A program made the translations under genes and the position numbers. DNA of 64,000 nucleotides, taken from NCBI RefSeq assembly GCF_040802235.1, contig NC_133170.1, forward strand, positions 2,371,001 to 2,435,000, written 5' to 3'. This stretch comes from Manis javanica (taxonomy: Eukaryota > Chordata > Mammalia > Pholidota > Manidae). Shown here piece by piece: positions 1-10,699 of this stretch. Numbering within the stretch: the stretch's first letter is position 1; each line of letters opens with the position of its first letter. The notes under the pieces were generated by a model. It was given only the letters and a program-made list of their open reading frames with translations, had not been told where the DNA came from and did not search any database.

Positions 1-2470
1 TCAGAAAATGAACAGACACTCTGAAGAAGTTTATACAAAATACAATTCAATTTAAAAAGCTTCCACTTGGAACTCTTTAGTGTACTTATTGCCCCTCCAA
101 ATTATGAAGCTTCCATATATTCATAGCAATACAAATATTTTACAGTATAAACTTCTTCAACATGGCTTCATGTATTAATTCTTTTATGAGTCTAAAAAGA
201 ACTTTTCAGTGCTCCATAATTTTGTTCTCTTTCCATTGTGTTCCTGTTACATTTCTCTGCACATAAATGACATAAAAGTATAATCCTAAAAATTACGCTT
301 AACAAGTGCTACATGTACGTACCCAAGAGATTTTACATTTTTTGAAGACCTATAACATCTTATAACAAAAAACTGTATCCGCTTTTAGACACACTGTGGA
401 ATACTTTGATTATACAGTAACAACTCTGTGATAAACTAATAATGGCTGAGTTACCAGAGTAGAGGTTAAAAGGACAGACTAAGTTGTCTTCTGTGGGTCT
501 TAAGCCTTATAAGTCACCCATGATTCTCAATATGATTTATTGGGTTGACAAGAAAACAAAACAAAACACTTCTTCAAAGTCTCAACTTATGTAAATAAAG
601 TGCAGCATTTCAGCCTTATGGATATCTCTGTCTTGGAGTCTTTTAAACAAACCCTTTAAAGGAGTGGTTTTAGGATTTTCATCAAAACAAGAGTACTTTC
701 TAAACAAAGTGTGTATTTATGTTGAAGGCCAGCTCTGACCTTTTAAGGGATTTCTTGCAGGGAATACCTGGGAGAGGGAAAGGAGAATTTAAGATGTGAA
801 AATCTTGGCAGATACAGTGTGAAAATGAGTATTATTTATACCATCCATTAGAAAAATTCACTTGAGTGAATCTTGCTTTACAAGTAAATTATTTTATCTA
901 GCCAGCACAGAATGTGAATGATCTTTCTTAACTGGATTAGACTAAAGAGTTAAAATGAAAATAAGGAAATAAGGGAATTAATAAAATTCCCTGTTAGCCT
1001 TTTTCCTGAAGCACTTCTCAAACTTCTGGGCCATGATTGCCAGAAAAAAACTTCAAAGACGAGGAATTTCTGTGACCTTGGGTTTCAGCTCTGTCATTTT
1101 TTTATTCTGTGCTTTTTGTATCATGCAGAGAAAGACGTCTTTCTGGAAATCATCTGGACGTTAAAATATAGAAGTGACAGTTTCGTTTCAATATAGACTG
1201 TTTTTCATAGAAAAGAAAAAGGCCACTAGTGTGTCTTAGCCCGGGCAAGAAGCTTAATGGCAAAGAGCAATGGCAGGCTTCTCTCGTGTTACGAATTCAC
1301 CCGTAATAGCAATTCTGACAGTGACAGGCAAGTCAGGAAATCCTACTTCTGTTCCTTCAGTTCATTGAAGACAGTGTCTTACTTTGGGGAAATATCTGAC
1401 CATGTTTTTATGAATAAATAAGGTGGTTTTCTTTTGCACAATGAAGTTTATTTTACAAGACCATAGCTCGCTAGGCCCTTATTGGTTTTGTTTATCCTGG
1501 CTCTGGGGAAGAGGGCTGTGCTCTGTTTCTGATAAATTTCCCCTTGTTTTCAGTTATGACAGATATTCCTTTGAATATGGTGTATGAAAATATTCTAGCA
1601 TCAAACCAAGGATATGTAACCTTATTTATGTCTGTATTCTGTCCTTAAACACAAACAGCTGTGCACACATACATCTGTCTCACGTCTGACCCAGTACTGC
1701 TGTCCTGGACTTCATGTACACAAATAAATATTCCCCTTTTTATGGGAAATCGTGGCTAGCACAGCAGGAGTTTCAAAATCCAATGCATTTTTCAAATCTT
1801 ATTTGCACAAACAAAAAAGGAAAAATACAGACAAGCCAGTTTGGAATTGCTGTTTGGGGCAGTTATGTGAAGAAAGAGAAGGTCATCAGTGGATTCAGGG
1901 ACTGTGTGCTTAAAAACAGGACATTATTACCTACAAGCCAAAGCTCCCAGCTCCATCCCTGACTCTCCGGCACGCAGAGGCCATCAGGGCAGGCTTGCCA
2001 AGCACCTTCTAAAGGAGATGAAAAGCTTTGCTAGGAGAGGGCAAGCTGACTGGCTGGTGGGGTCGGGGGTGGTCGGGTCCTCTCCTGATCGCCCCACCAG
2101 CCCCAGTCCGTACAATGCAAAAGGAAGCTCAGAGGCAGTGCAGGGCCATCTGGCTCTGGAAGAAGCAGGTAGTTCTGAGAAGATAAGGTGACGGTATCTG
2201 TGCATGTATAACCTAAGATTCTTTTTAATACACAGATCCTGAAAGAGTGAGGATTACAAAACATAACTCTGCAGGCTTGGAGAGGCCAGTGCCAGTTTCC
2301 AGGAAGGAAGTGGGACCTACCCCTGAATTACCCTGCTTATGAAATGAATCAATTATCTCTACAAGAGTAATGTGATTAGAACACATTTCAAAATACAGAG
2401 TCAGCAATGTCTATATATAATAAGCTATAAACACAGACTAAATTCTCTCCTTCCCCAAATGCACAGACCC
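1..2470. other. AT-rich unique DNA, no gene seen
   Basis: No exon with convincing splice sites, RNA gene or clear repeat was recognised. The short ORFs between 1714 and 2264 overlap each other on both strands, have no recognisable domain and look like chance reading frames. The stretch 1950-2190 is locally more GC-rich. Very old repeats could be missed by eye. Confidence 0.5.
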
Positions 2471-2474
2471 TGAA

Positions 2475-2690
2475 CCAAGGCTCTCCTGGGCCCACATCCT
2501 GTTTTAACCACCCGCTAGCTGAGTGACTTCGGGCCTAAACTCTCTGCGCCTTAGTCTCCTCATCTTTAAACAGCTCTAGTAAGAGCCCACCCCCTACAGA
2601 ATACTTGAGGATTAGATGAGCTAATATACTTAACATGTGTATAGATCAGACCCTGGCCTGTAGTACCCATTGTATCAGCATTTACTATTA
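2475..2690 (+). repeat. MIR SINE
   Basis: The order of MIR landmarks is visible: a core reading 'gctagctgagtgacttcggg', then 'cttagtctcctcatctttaaa', then 'gaggattagatgagctaata', and a tail resembling the 'gaccctggcctgtagtaccc' end. MIR is an ancient tRNA-derived SINE mobilised by L2. This copy is strongly diverged and inactive. Confidence 0.7.
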
Positions 2691-2699
2691 AAGTCATTG

Positions 2700-3640
2700 T
2701 TATAAAATAAAGGAAGAAGGTGTTGCAAATACTGGTGGACAGCTTTGAAGAATATGAAATAAAAAAACAAGAAAATCTTCACCTCTATAAAAATTTAAGT
2801 ATTTCTGTTTGACGGAGTAAGATGGAATGAGACCAAAATAGAGCAATAAAAACAAACTTGCAACTCTCCTTTCTGAGGAAAGGATCACAAAGATCCCAGA
2901 CCATAAAAAGTCAATAAAGATGACTATATACAAATATAAATTTCCAGTATGATCTATAAAGTTTTTACAGCTAGAAAATATAAAGAACTATAAATATATA
3001 AGACATTGGAAGTCACTGGATTTTAGAAAGGTCAAAGGGCACAAGCAAGCAATTCAGGAAACAAAACAACAAAAAGTAAATTGAGAGGACACTTAGGGAA
3101 TCCCAAGGAAAGTAAATTGAGAGGACAATTATAGAATCCCAATAGTTTGATATCCAGACTAGAAAAAAAGTGGAATCATATTGATACCTCTTAACACAAA
3201 ATAAATTCTAGGAGATAAGTGACCAAAGTGTAAAAAAGTCAAAACTTCAATATTAGAAATAGAAAAAAAGAAAAGATATATTTATGACCTTCATATAGGG
3301 AAGAAATTTCTTAGGCCACAAAGATCACAAACCATAAAAAAAAAATCAATGAAGATGATTATATAAAAAGACAAAATTGCAGTACCATCTGTAAAGGTGT
3401 TATATTGAGAAAATATGAGGAACTATAAATATATAACAAAATGAAGACAGTGCAATAGAAAACCGGTCAAAGGGCATGAACAGGCAATTCAGAAAAAAAC
3501 AAACTGAATGGAGGCCATGGAGGGCCTTGTCCTCGGATTACCTTGGAGACAAAATCAACTCGCTCCTCTGATGGCTATTCTGACCGACACACATGTGCAA
3601 AGATGTTCAGCCTCGCCAGTGTCCATGCCCTCCAGCCACA
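2700..3640 (+). mobile_element. Decayed L1, distal ORF2 region
   Basis: Segments resemble the end of mammalian L1 ORF2 read on the + strand: 'agaaatttcttaggccacaa', 'gatcacaaaccataaaa', 'ggtcaaagggcatgaacagg' and 'catgtgcaaagatgttcagc'. All frames carry stops. A part of it occurs twice (about 2870-3070 and 3320-3500). The L1 match fades after about 3630 and resumes near 4075, so 3641-4070 is either foreign sequence or too diverged to recognise. Confidence 0.6.
3075..3146. repeat. Two-copy 36-base tandem duplication
   Basis: A unit starting 'agtaaattgagaggac' occurs at 3075 and again at 3111, both followed by a diverged 'agaatccca' or 'ggaatccca' stretch. It sits inside the decayed L1 and between the two larger duplicated blocks. 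Confidence 0.8.
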
Positions 3641-4070
3641 GGCCACCAGGAACGAACCTATGTTCTTACTTGTTCAAGAAGACCCACTTTGTGTGTCTTC
3701 GTGAGACATTGTGGTGAGAGGGCGTGGAAGGACCTTGTTATGGATCTGGTCTTGTGAGAGGTGGTTTGGGGGCAGTTTATAAAGTGTGGCTTTGCTCAGA
3801 ACTGGGTGTTGTCCAGATGTGGGGTAATTATGTGATCGAGTATTTTGTTAAATCTTCATAGACGGAGAAAGTCTAGAATGAATCTAAAGCTGTGATTGGT
3901 AAGGAGGAAGCCATCACTTGTATTAGCCAGAGGGACGTTCGGTCACTTTTGTTTCTGAACACTGTTGGTGTCTTTGTCTACATTCAGACATGATTGTGTA
4001 GGACTGGTTTTTGTCCGGATCCTTCAAAGTCACAGAATAGCCTTGTTTGATGTTGATGTTCTGTGAAATT
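3641..4070. other. Unassigned stretch between two L1 blocks
   Basis: The sequence is mixed in composition with G/T-rich stretches and does not resemble L1. It has no long ORF. It separates L1 ORF2-like sequence on the left from L1 3'-end-like sequence on the right, so it may be an unrecognised insertion in the L1. Confidence 0.3.
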
Positions 4071-4074
4071 GTTT

Positions 4075-4260
4075 ACTTTCAACTTGAAAGCACCAAGATC
4101 TAACTATTTATAATAGTCAGAAATCATTGGGAAAACCTGGAAACAACCTAAATGTTCTTCAGCAGGAGAAAATGGATATAAAAATAAAATAATATGGAAC
4201 ATTAAAAAACATACAAATCAAAATTATATGTTGCATATAAATTTTTAAAATATATAAGAA
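4075..4260 (+). mobile_element. L1 3'-end fragment
   Basis: The stretch 'aacctggaaacaacctaaat' followed by 'gttcttcagcaggagaaaat' matches the typical L1 passage about non-mutated small words 'aaaactggaaacaacccaaat...'. Same orientation as the L1 block at 2700-3640, so probably the same insertion. AT-rich sequence continues to about 4370. Confidence 0.6.
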
Positions 4261-4399
4261 TTATATATACAGAATAGAATTTTTAAAACAGATGAAAGAT
4301 ATAATATATTGCTAATGAATATATCATTTGTGATGAAAGTATAAAATATTTATGGATATAATAAGCTATAAATATAAGACAGTGATGTGGGTAAAACTG

Positions 4400-4785
4400 C
4401 AGTATTTCCAGAATCTGTCACCTGGCCTTAGTCCATCCCCACATCAGTAGGTGATTACAAAGGGGATGGAGGGTTAACGTGCACCTGGACCAGAGAGGTT
4501 GGGTGGGGTCTTTTTGCACCTGGGTTGTGAGAGACACTGGTGAGCAGAAGTGGATGACTGCTTGTAAGCAATAAATGGGTTTCTCTCACTTTATTGCTCC
4601 CTTTAACTGATTTTGCCTTCAAAGGCTATTTGCCCCAGGCTGGAAACATATTTCTCCCCATACCCCCTGCTGGACTTACAGTGGTGGTGTCTGGGAAGGA
4701 AAGAAAATAAACTGAGAAATGGATATACTATGGGCTTCAACAATCTCAGGTACCTGACATGTCTTTTAAAAAAGATTTTTTAACA
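4400..4785. other. Unassigned GC-mixed stretch
   Basis: It contains an 'aataaa' near 4570 followed by a T-rich stretch, as in some LTR ends, but no LTR boundaries were found. No coding potential seen. It separates the two L1 3'-end fragments. Confidence 0.25.
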
Positions 4786-4789
4786 TTGT

Positions 4790-4905
4790 GGCCAAAATGC
4801 CAACATTTAATGAATTTGAGTGGTGGATACCTGGGTGATGATTTGTTATTCTTTATATTTAATGCTTAATTTTTTTTCATAATTATAGAAAAATTAAATC
4901 ACAGT
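4790..4905 (+). mobile_element. L1 3'-UTR tail fragment
   Basis: Reads 'aatgccaacatttaatgaat', then 'gagtggtggatacctgggtg', then an 'ttattctttatatttaatgc' stretch and a 'ttcataattatagaaaaatt' tail, the usual end of older L1M 3' UTRs. Orientation agrees with the L1 blocks at 2700-4260. Confidence 0.6.
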
Positions 4906-5755
4906 TTCAGGGACTGACACACCAAAATCTTTCAGAATTTTTTTTCTTCATTCTCTCTTTACCTGGGGAGAATCTACTTACAGCTCCCTTTAGTGGAAGT
5001 GGAGTTTCCCATAAAATAATATCCTTGCAGGAGGGTTCTGACGACCTTACGCCAGCATTGGAAGTTGACTTTAGGTAGAATTTTTATGACATCAGTTTGC
5101 TTCTCGGCTTGAAGCACGTGAAGGAAAGAAGATTTTTAAACTGCTTTCTTTCAACAGCAATATTGTTTAGGAAAAGTGGTGAGAGTTTACAAGTTGATCT
5201 GAGCCCCAAGTGCTATTGATCCCTTGTTTCAAAGTAAAGCTGCTCAGCTCTTTCATTTGTCTTTAAGTTTACATGCAGAGCCATGTTTTTATACCACTGA
5301 GTGTTACTTTTCTAAAAAAGAAAACTGAAAATCATTATGAGTTTATTTGTAAGCTTCATTCTGGGATTTGACAGTTTTCATGGCATGTATTTATAAAACT
5401 GTTCAAGCAGCTTGACTTGATATAGTTCTCCTGAGTCAGTATTTTAAAAAGTCAGTTTCTCTCTCTCTCTCTTTTTTTTTTTTTATGAACCCTTGGAAAG
5501 ATAATAGTATGGAGTTTAGATGCAGGAGCAATGCCTCCACTACGGCTGGGGATGGAGCCACCACGCATGCTCGGCTGCCCTCTGGACCTGGCACAGCAGA
5601 ACCTTCCAACCCCACCCACACTGACGGGGCTCAATGATACTTACCAAAAAGGGATTTTTAAAACTCATGGGTCAAGATTAAACAAAAACAGTACTAAAAT
5701 TATTTAGTGCACATTTATTTGATCTCTAGTCTCTGAATCCATCTGCCTGGAGTGG
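4906..5755. other. Unique DNA with one pyrimidine tract
   Basis: Nothing gene-like seen apart from the CT/T tract at 5459-5484. The two overlapping - strand ORFs at 5436-5634 run into that tract and have no recognisable domain. Confidence 0.4.
5459..5484. repeat. (CT)n followed by poly-T
   Basis: About seven CT units followed directly by about thirteen T. A simple-sequence tract likely to vary in length. Confidence 0.9.
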
Positions 5756-5995
5756 TTGAAGTGAGGACACTGGGTTCAGACCGAAGTCAGAGTTAGAATT
5801 CAGCTGCTCCACATATTTACTGTGTGACTTTGAACAAGGCACAGTACTTTACTGGAGCTCAGTTACTTCATTATAAAATGGGAAAATTATAAATAGCATA
5901 ATAGGAGCATCATAATGAAATTATAATAATATTGTAAGGATCAAATGAAATAAATATATTTTTACAGCTTAGCATGGGAAGAGGTAAAAAATATT
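5755..5995 (+). repeat. MIR SINE, nearly full length
   Basis: Landmarks in order: 'cactgggttcagaccga', 'ttactgtgtgactttgaaca', 'gctcagttacttcattataa', 'aatgggaaaattataaatag', 'ttgtaaggatcaaatgaaat'. These are the MIR core and 3' half on the + strand. Confidence 0.85.
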
Positions 5996-6029
5996 AATTA
6001 TCATCATCATTAATTGATTGTTCTTTTAT

Positions 6030-6092
6030 CTCCACAGCCTACCACACTACTACAATCTATACTTAACAAGTATTTGTTGAATTAATTGCAAA
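6030..6092 (+). repeat. L2 3'-end fragment
   Basis: Ends with 'aacaagtatttgttgaatta', the L2-type terminus usually written as '...aaatatttgttgaatgaa'. Short, diverged and 5'-truncated. Confidence 0.55.
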
Positions 6093-6950
6093 AGCCAAAT
6101 CATAATTGTCTTTTAAGTTTTTAGCGTAGTCTGGATGGAGACCAGGGAATGAGACACCCTCCTCCCTGCCGACCAGGATAATCACAGCTGGGACGTGAAG
6201 AGGGCGGACAAGGGTGGCCAGCATTCCACTGGCTGGTTTGGACTGACGCGCGACAGTCGCATCTGGATAAATCTCTGGCCTAGATGCCGCTAAGTTCAAA
6301 TGGCCAAAGGACAGCATTCACCATGTTGACTGTTGCAAATACCTGGTACAGAACTGTAATTTTTTCGGAAGCTTTGAGAACAGCCCAAAGATTCATTCAG
6401 TCACTTTGAGAAATAATTATAAAGTCTTCACTTGGCATGTTCCTAAAGGTGAGCAGTCTTGGTCATGGCGCAGGGGAGAAGGTGCCTTCAAGACCTCATC
6501 ATGCGCCCTGCACAGGTGCAGGGACTGTCAACACTCAGATCGCTTCTAGGTCTCCAGACCGTTTCGTCCCAGCTGTGGAACAGAGCAAAGCGGATCCTGA
6601 AGCTGTTTGAGAGAGAGGCCGTGTCAGAAGAGTGGAGCAAAGTCCTTTCTCTGATGTGAGAGGAAGACCCAAGCACTAAACAGACCGAACACCACGGTCC
6701 CAAGCAGGAATCAGAGCCAAGGAAGCCCCGAAAGTGGCGGGTCACCTGAGCGTGGGAATTTGGGAAGGTCGCAGGTGCTCCGACGGACCTCCAGCTGGCG
6801 GAATTCCTCGAGGGCAAGCTCCTTCCAAGGGGCAGGGCACAAACCTTGAAGGCCAAGCAGCAACCTGGGCTTCCGACCCAAGCATTACTTAGTCTGCATG
6901 CTGGAGGGATTCGGTGATGGCTAAAAACGGCTGCTCTTCATGGAGAAGTC
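6093..6950. other. Unassigned stretch, no gene recognised
   Basis: ORFs on both strands (6063-6317 -, 6488-6856 -, 6459-6659 +) overlap one another and lack recognisable domains. CpG frequency rises towards the right. No repeat was recognised. Confidence 0.35.
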
Positions 6951-6954
6951 CAGT

Positions 6955-7145
6955 GGGCCGGCACTGTGGCCTCCGGAGTCAGGCAGCGGGCGTTTGGATC
7001 CCGGCCCTGCAGTTGGCCAGCTGTGCGAGGACAGCCGCGAATTCCCTGCGCCTCTGTTACTCAGCAGCTTACCTGGGGAAACAGTAAAATTCTCACATTG
7101 GAGATCTGTGATGAGGATGAACTGCACTAGTACATCTCACAATGT
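6955..7145 (+). repeat. MIR SINE, GC-drifted
   Basis: The MIR order is intact: 'cggagtcaggcagcgggcg', 'ttggatcccggccctgcag', 'ggccagctgtgcgaggaca', 'gcctctgttactcagcagc', 'ttacctggggaaacagtaaa'. The copy has kept or gained CpGs, unlike most MIRs in the window. Confidence 0.8.
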
Positions 7146-7424
7146 CTTGCTGGACGTACGGTGAGTACTTGGTACTGTATTGTTATCATAGGCCAAGAAA
7201 ACCAGGAAGTTCCACAATCTTGAGAACAGGGATGTAGTCTGGCCATTTAATGAAGTAGATGTTTGCCAGGAGGGTCTCCCAGAACCTTCAGGTTCGTAAT
7301 TGTTAGAAATGTAGCATTCTTCTGGGTCTTACAATGGGGTCTGCAAGGGTGTCCAGCACAGAAAATCCTTTTTTTAACCTCAGACCTTTCACAGGCCTTA
7401 CAGGCGAGCCTGTGGAGAAAGGAT

Positions 7425-7470
7425 GACGTTTATGGGGCATTAATGTTGACGTTTATGGGGCATTAATGTT
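7425..7470. repeat. Perfect 23-base tandem duplication
   Basis: The unit 'gacgtttatggggcattaat' plus 'gtt' occurs twice without a mismatch at 7425-7447 and 7448-7470. The perfect match suggests a recent duplication or a polymorphic two-copy repeat. Confidence 0.95.
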
Positions 7471-7856
7471 GTACCAGGTTTCAGTTCTCGCCCTCCTGCC
7501 TCCCCCTCCCCGCAGCCTCACCGTTGAACACGGGCTCCTCAGCAGGCTTTGGTCCCTTCAGTTCTTGGGCCAAGTCCGACTGCGGCAGGAAGGGGCTTGA
7601 GCCAAGCCTTCTGGGGGGCTGGAGGCCCGCTCGGGGGTCCTGGGCCAGGAGGGGCCCTGGGAGCTGGTGCAGCCGCGGCCCTCTGGGATCTCCCTACCCT
7701 CCCACCGGTCCCTGTGCTGGGTCCGCCTTCTGCCCCGGGTGCCGCCAGGCAAGTCCTTTATGAAATAACAGAGACTCAGCAGTTCTCTGACTCCTGCTAG
7801 TGCGTTCTGTTCACGACATGCTGCTGCGGCAGGTAGATGAGAAGCCGTCTCAGGCT
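7471..7856. other. GC-rich stretch left of the GT tract
   Basis: Rich in G and C with scattered CpGs. Overlapping ORFs on both strands (7524-7763 +, 7549-7800 +, 7558-8190 -) show no domain. No repeat recognised. Confidence 0.35.
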
Positions 7857-8159
7857 GAGTGTGTGTGTGCGTGTGTGTGCGCGTGCGTGTGTGTGTGCGT
7901 GTGTGCGTGCGTGCGCGTGTGTGTGTGCGTGTGTGTGTGCGCGTGCGTGTGTGTGCATGCATGTGTGTGTGTGCGTGTGCATGTGTGCGTGTGTGTGTGC
8001 ATGTGTGCGCGCGTGTGTGTGTGCGTGTGCATGTGTGCGTGTGTGCGTGTGTGCGTGTGCGTGTGCTTGTGCGTGTGTGTGCATGTGCGTGTGTGCGTGT
8101 GTGTGCGTGTGCGTGTGCTTGTGCATGTGTGTGTGCATGTGCGTGTGTGTGCGTGTGTG
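7857..8159. repeat. 300-base alternating GT/GC microsatellite
   Basis: A nearly unbroken alternating purine-pyrimidine run built of TG, CG and CA steps, with higher-order units such as 'gtgtgtgtgcgtgtgtgtgc' and 'gtgcatgtgtgcgtgtg'. The ORFs reading Cys-Val or His-Thr repeats on both strands are artefacts of this tract. Embedded CG steps make it a strong potential Z-DNA former and an unusually CpG-rich microsatellite. Confidence 0.95.
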
Positions 8160-8289
8160 GAGGAAGGGCTTTGAAGGAAGGACAGAACATGAGTGTCTGA
8201 CAGCGTTTGAGTGTCTGGACTCATTCAGAGCAGGTGCATCAGGGCGGGGCCCTAACCGCCCGTGAAGGGGGTGATGCAACGGCAGAGGA

Positions 8290-9420
8290 GGTGACTACAC
8301 AGTCCGAGTCCACGAGGACCTGCTTTGCCTTCCGGGGTAATTGACAGTTGGATGTGATACGCGAGTCCCGGAATCCCTCCGCGCCTTCCTGCTGAGGCCA
8401 CAGCCGGGACGCTCATCACTTACCCAGTCCATCTGCTGCTTCCTAGGGCGCGTCCTCTCGGGCAGCAGGGACACAGGGGTGTCGTGTGCGGCGAGCAGCG
8501 CCCGTGTTCTAGAGCCCCGAGCAAAGGAGCAGGCGTCACGGGCACGCGCAGGAGCCCTCGCTCCCCCTCGGAGGGGACGCCGGCGGGAGGTTCCCACACT
8601 GAGGCCGGGAGGACGGGGGAAGGGCGCCCGCCGGGCCACCCACGCAGCGCCCATGTGCGCGTGAGCTTGAACGCCCTGCTGCTGGGGACAGAGGCCCGGA
8701 GAGGAGCTTCCCGAAGCCCCGACCGCAGAGCAGAGTAACAGGGCTTTAGGTGGTGCTAGAAGTCCTGGAGAGAAACCCGGCAGAGAGAGCGGGAGCTCCT
8801 GAGGCGGGGCACGGGCTTCGCGAGGGAGAGGCGCCGGGCAGAGGGAGGCCAGCCTGGCTGCAGCGGAGCCCCGGAGAAGCGCCCGTGGAGCAGGGCAGGG
8901 AGGTGGCGGGGCGCCCGCCTGGGGAGGCCCCCGGGTCACTTGGGGTCCGTCGTGCCGCCGTGGTGTGGCGGGAGCTGGAAGGGCGCTGGGGCCGACCTGG
9001 GAGCTTGGCTCCCTTACAAGGCCGCTCTGGCGGCTGTGGTGGCAGTCCTGCCCCGGGACTAGCCCCCAGCCGCAGGAGGGACTCGAACCGCTCTCCTCAA
9101 CAGTGTGGACGGCCAGGGGCAGAGATGCACTGTCGGCCCCTGTTGGGCAGTGACCCCGATTTGGGTTAGGCGTCCATCTCCTCCCGCTCCGTGACCAGCG
9201 GTCTGACGGACCCCTGCCCGGCGCCCAGTGAGGAGACGGGGCTGTGACCTAGTGTGACCCATGCGCCGGGTCCATCCCTCTCGCCCGAGTCTGGGAAGGA
9301 GCGTGCGACTGAAGGCCGCGGGGGAGGCCCCAGCGGGCGGATCGGGGACCTTGGGCATCGGACTGCTCTTCCGGGACGGACACCAAGATCTGGTCCGTGT
9401 GGCCCTTGGCATCTGCGTAG
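8290..9420. promoter_or_regulatory. GC- and CpG-rich island-like region
   Basis: By eye the region is strongly GC-rich with many CpGs, in contrast to the AT-rich flanks. Overlapping long ORFs occur on both strands (for example 8295-8939 - and 8750-9169 +), as expected by chance where stop codons are rare. No start exon with a clear donor, TATA box or known protein was recognised. It could be a CpG island or an orphan GC-rich patch shaped by biased gene conversion. Confidence 0.45.
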
Positions 9421-9479
9421 GGACTGACCGCGTGACCACAGGAGCTTGCAGTTTGCACACAGGTTCTGTCTGCTTACGT

Positions 9480-10110
9480 TTGGCGGGTCAGGGATAGCCT
9501 TTTTATTGTCATAAGACGAATTTTTAATGTTTCTCTGCAGCAGGCTTTTATATAGTTTCTCATGCTCAGATGGTAATAACTGCCAAACAGTATTGTGCTG
9601 AGAAGTAAAGCCAAGAAAAGACAAGAAGACTTCCAGGAATCCTCCTTCGTGAGACAAAAAACAGGAATTGTAACACTGACCATAGCACAAAGGGACAAAA
9701 AGCAAGAAAAGGAATTCAAAAGGGTCAACAGGGACCTCCAGAACACAAACACGAAAACTGCTTTTCAAACCCTAAACTATTCGGTTTCACTAACTCAGAG
9801 CCCCAAAAGGGGAGTCAGTGCTTTCTTTTTTTTAAGGGGACATTTAGAAATACTTTTAAAGAAATCATTTGGCTGGCTGACCTTAAAAACAGCCCCTAGT
9901 CTGAAACTATAGTCTGATTGCATATGAATAAATTTAAGCTAAAATAATGGGATATATTGAACTGTTTTCCTCATTCAGTCACACATCAGTATCACAGTGG
10001 TTCAAGTTTATTTATCCATGCTGTGTTTTAGCCTTACCAAGAGCCCCTTTAAAAATTGTGGAATTTAAAACTAATACACTATGTACATATATACAACATA
10101 TGTTGCAGAT
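9480..10110. other. AT-rich unique DNA
   Basis: Nothing gene-like recognised. The ORF at 9595-9912 + is short and lysine-rich without a known domain. GC content drops sharply from the preceding island-like region. Confidence 0.4.
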
Positions 10111-10114
10111 TTGA

Positions 10115-10325
10115 GATTTATTTAATACTAACCACTATTACCACTTGTTAAGTACTGTCTAAATTTTAGAAATTTTGCACAAGTTTCCTAATTCTCATAA
10201 CAAGCCCTTAAAATGTGTATAAGAATTTAAATTAGGGTGTAGTGAAATAAGCATAATGAATTGCCCAATGTCAAAGGGCTGGCAAATGGGAGATGGGGGT
10301 AGGAGTGGAGTTTTTGGCCAGACGT
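10115..10325 (-). repeat. MIR SINE
   Basis: On the - strand the MIR order is seen. The + strand shows 'cctaattctcataacaagcc', then 'gaattgcccaatgtcaaagg', the complement of the MIR core and its flanks. Diverged. Confidence 0.6.
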
Positions 10326-10529
10326 GGTATGAAGTGTTTCACACATGTGTTGACTCTCAGACAAGTCCAAGATGGATATCTTCACCAAGAGTTCAAAGTA
10401 GACCTGAAAAATGAGTCCTTCTGCTTTAAAAATTGATGTGTGTCAACTTCCAAGTTATTAGTATATTAAGGCTTGGCAGCCTTCAGATCCTTCCCTTTTC
10501 CATAGAACCCTTTTAGGGTGGTCTGATAC

Positions 10530-10690
10530 TTGGACCATGTGGAGTGGTTAATATCACAGGCACTGGGTTTAAATGGCCTCACGATGTCTTTTAGCTTCAG
10601 AAATTACTAGTTATGTGACTGGCCAATTGATCAACCTCTCAGGTCTAAAAGACATTGTTATCACCTTAAAAGTAATACACTTAAAATCTA
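10530..10690 (+). repeat. MIR SINE
   Basis: Shows 'aatatcacaggcactgggtt', then 'ttactagttatgtgactggc', then 'tcaacctctcaggtct', matching the 5' half and core of MIR. Confidence 0.65.
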
Positions 10691-10699
10691 TTCCCACTT

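Noticed and set aside
4400..4785. Solo LTR
   Set aside because: An AATAAA and T-rich stretch were seen, but no LTR ends or target duplication could be found.
7857..8159. CRISPR-like array
   Set aside because: The periodicity is simple dinucleotide sequence with no repeat-spacer structure, in a mammalian setting.
7558..8279. Long ORFs of Cys-Val or His-Thr repeats on both strands (up to 210 codons)
   Set aside because: They are translations of the GT/GC microsatellite and occur in several frames on both strands at once.
8295..8939. 214-codon ORF on the - strand
   Set aside because: It lies in GC-rich DNA where stops are rare, overlaps ORFs on the other strand, and shows only low-complexity Arg/Ala/Pro-rich sequence with no domain.
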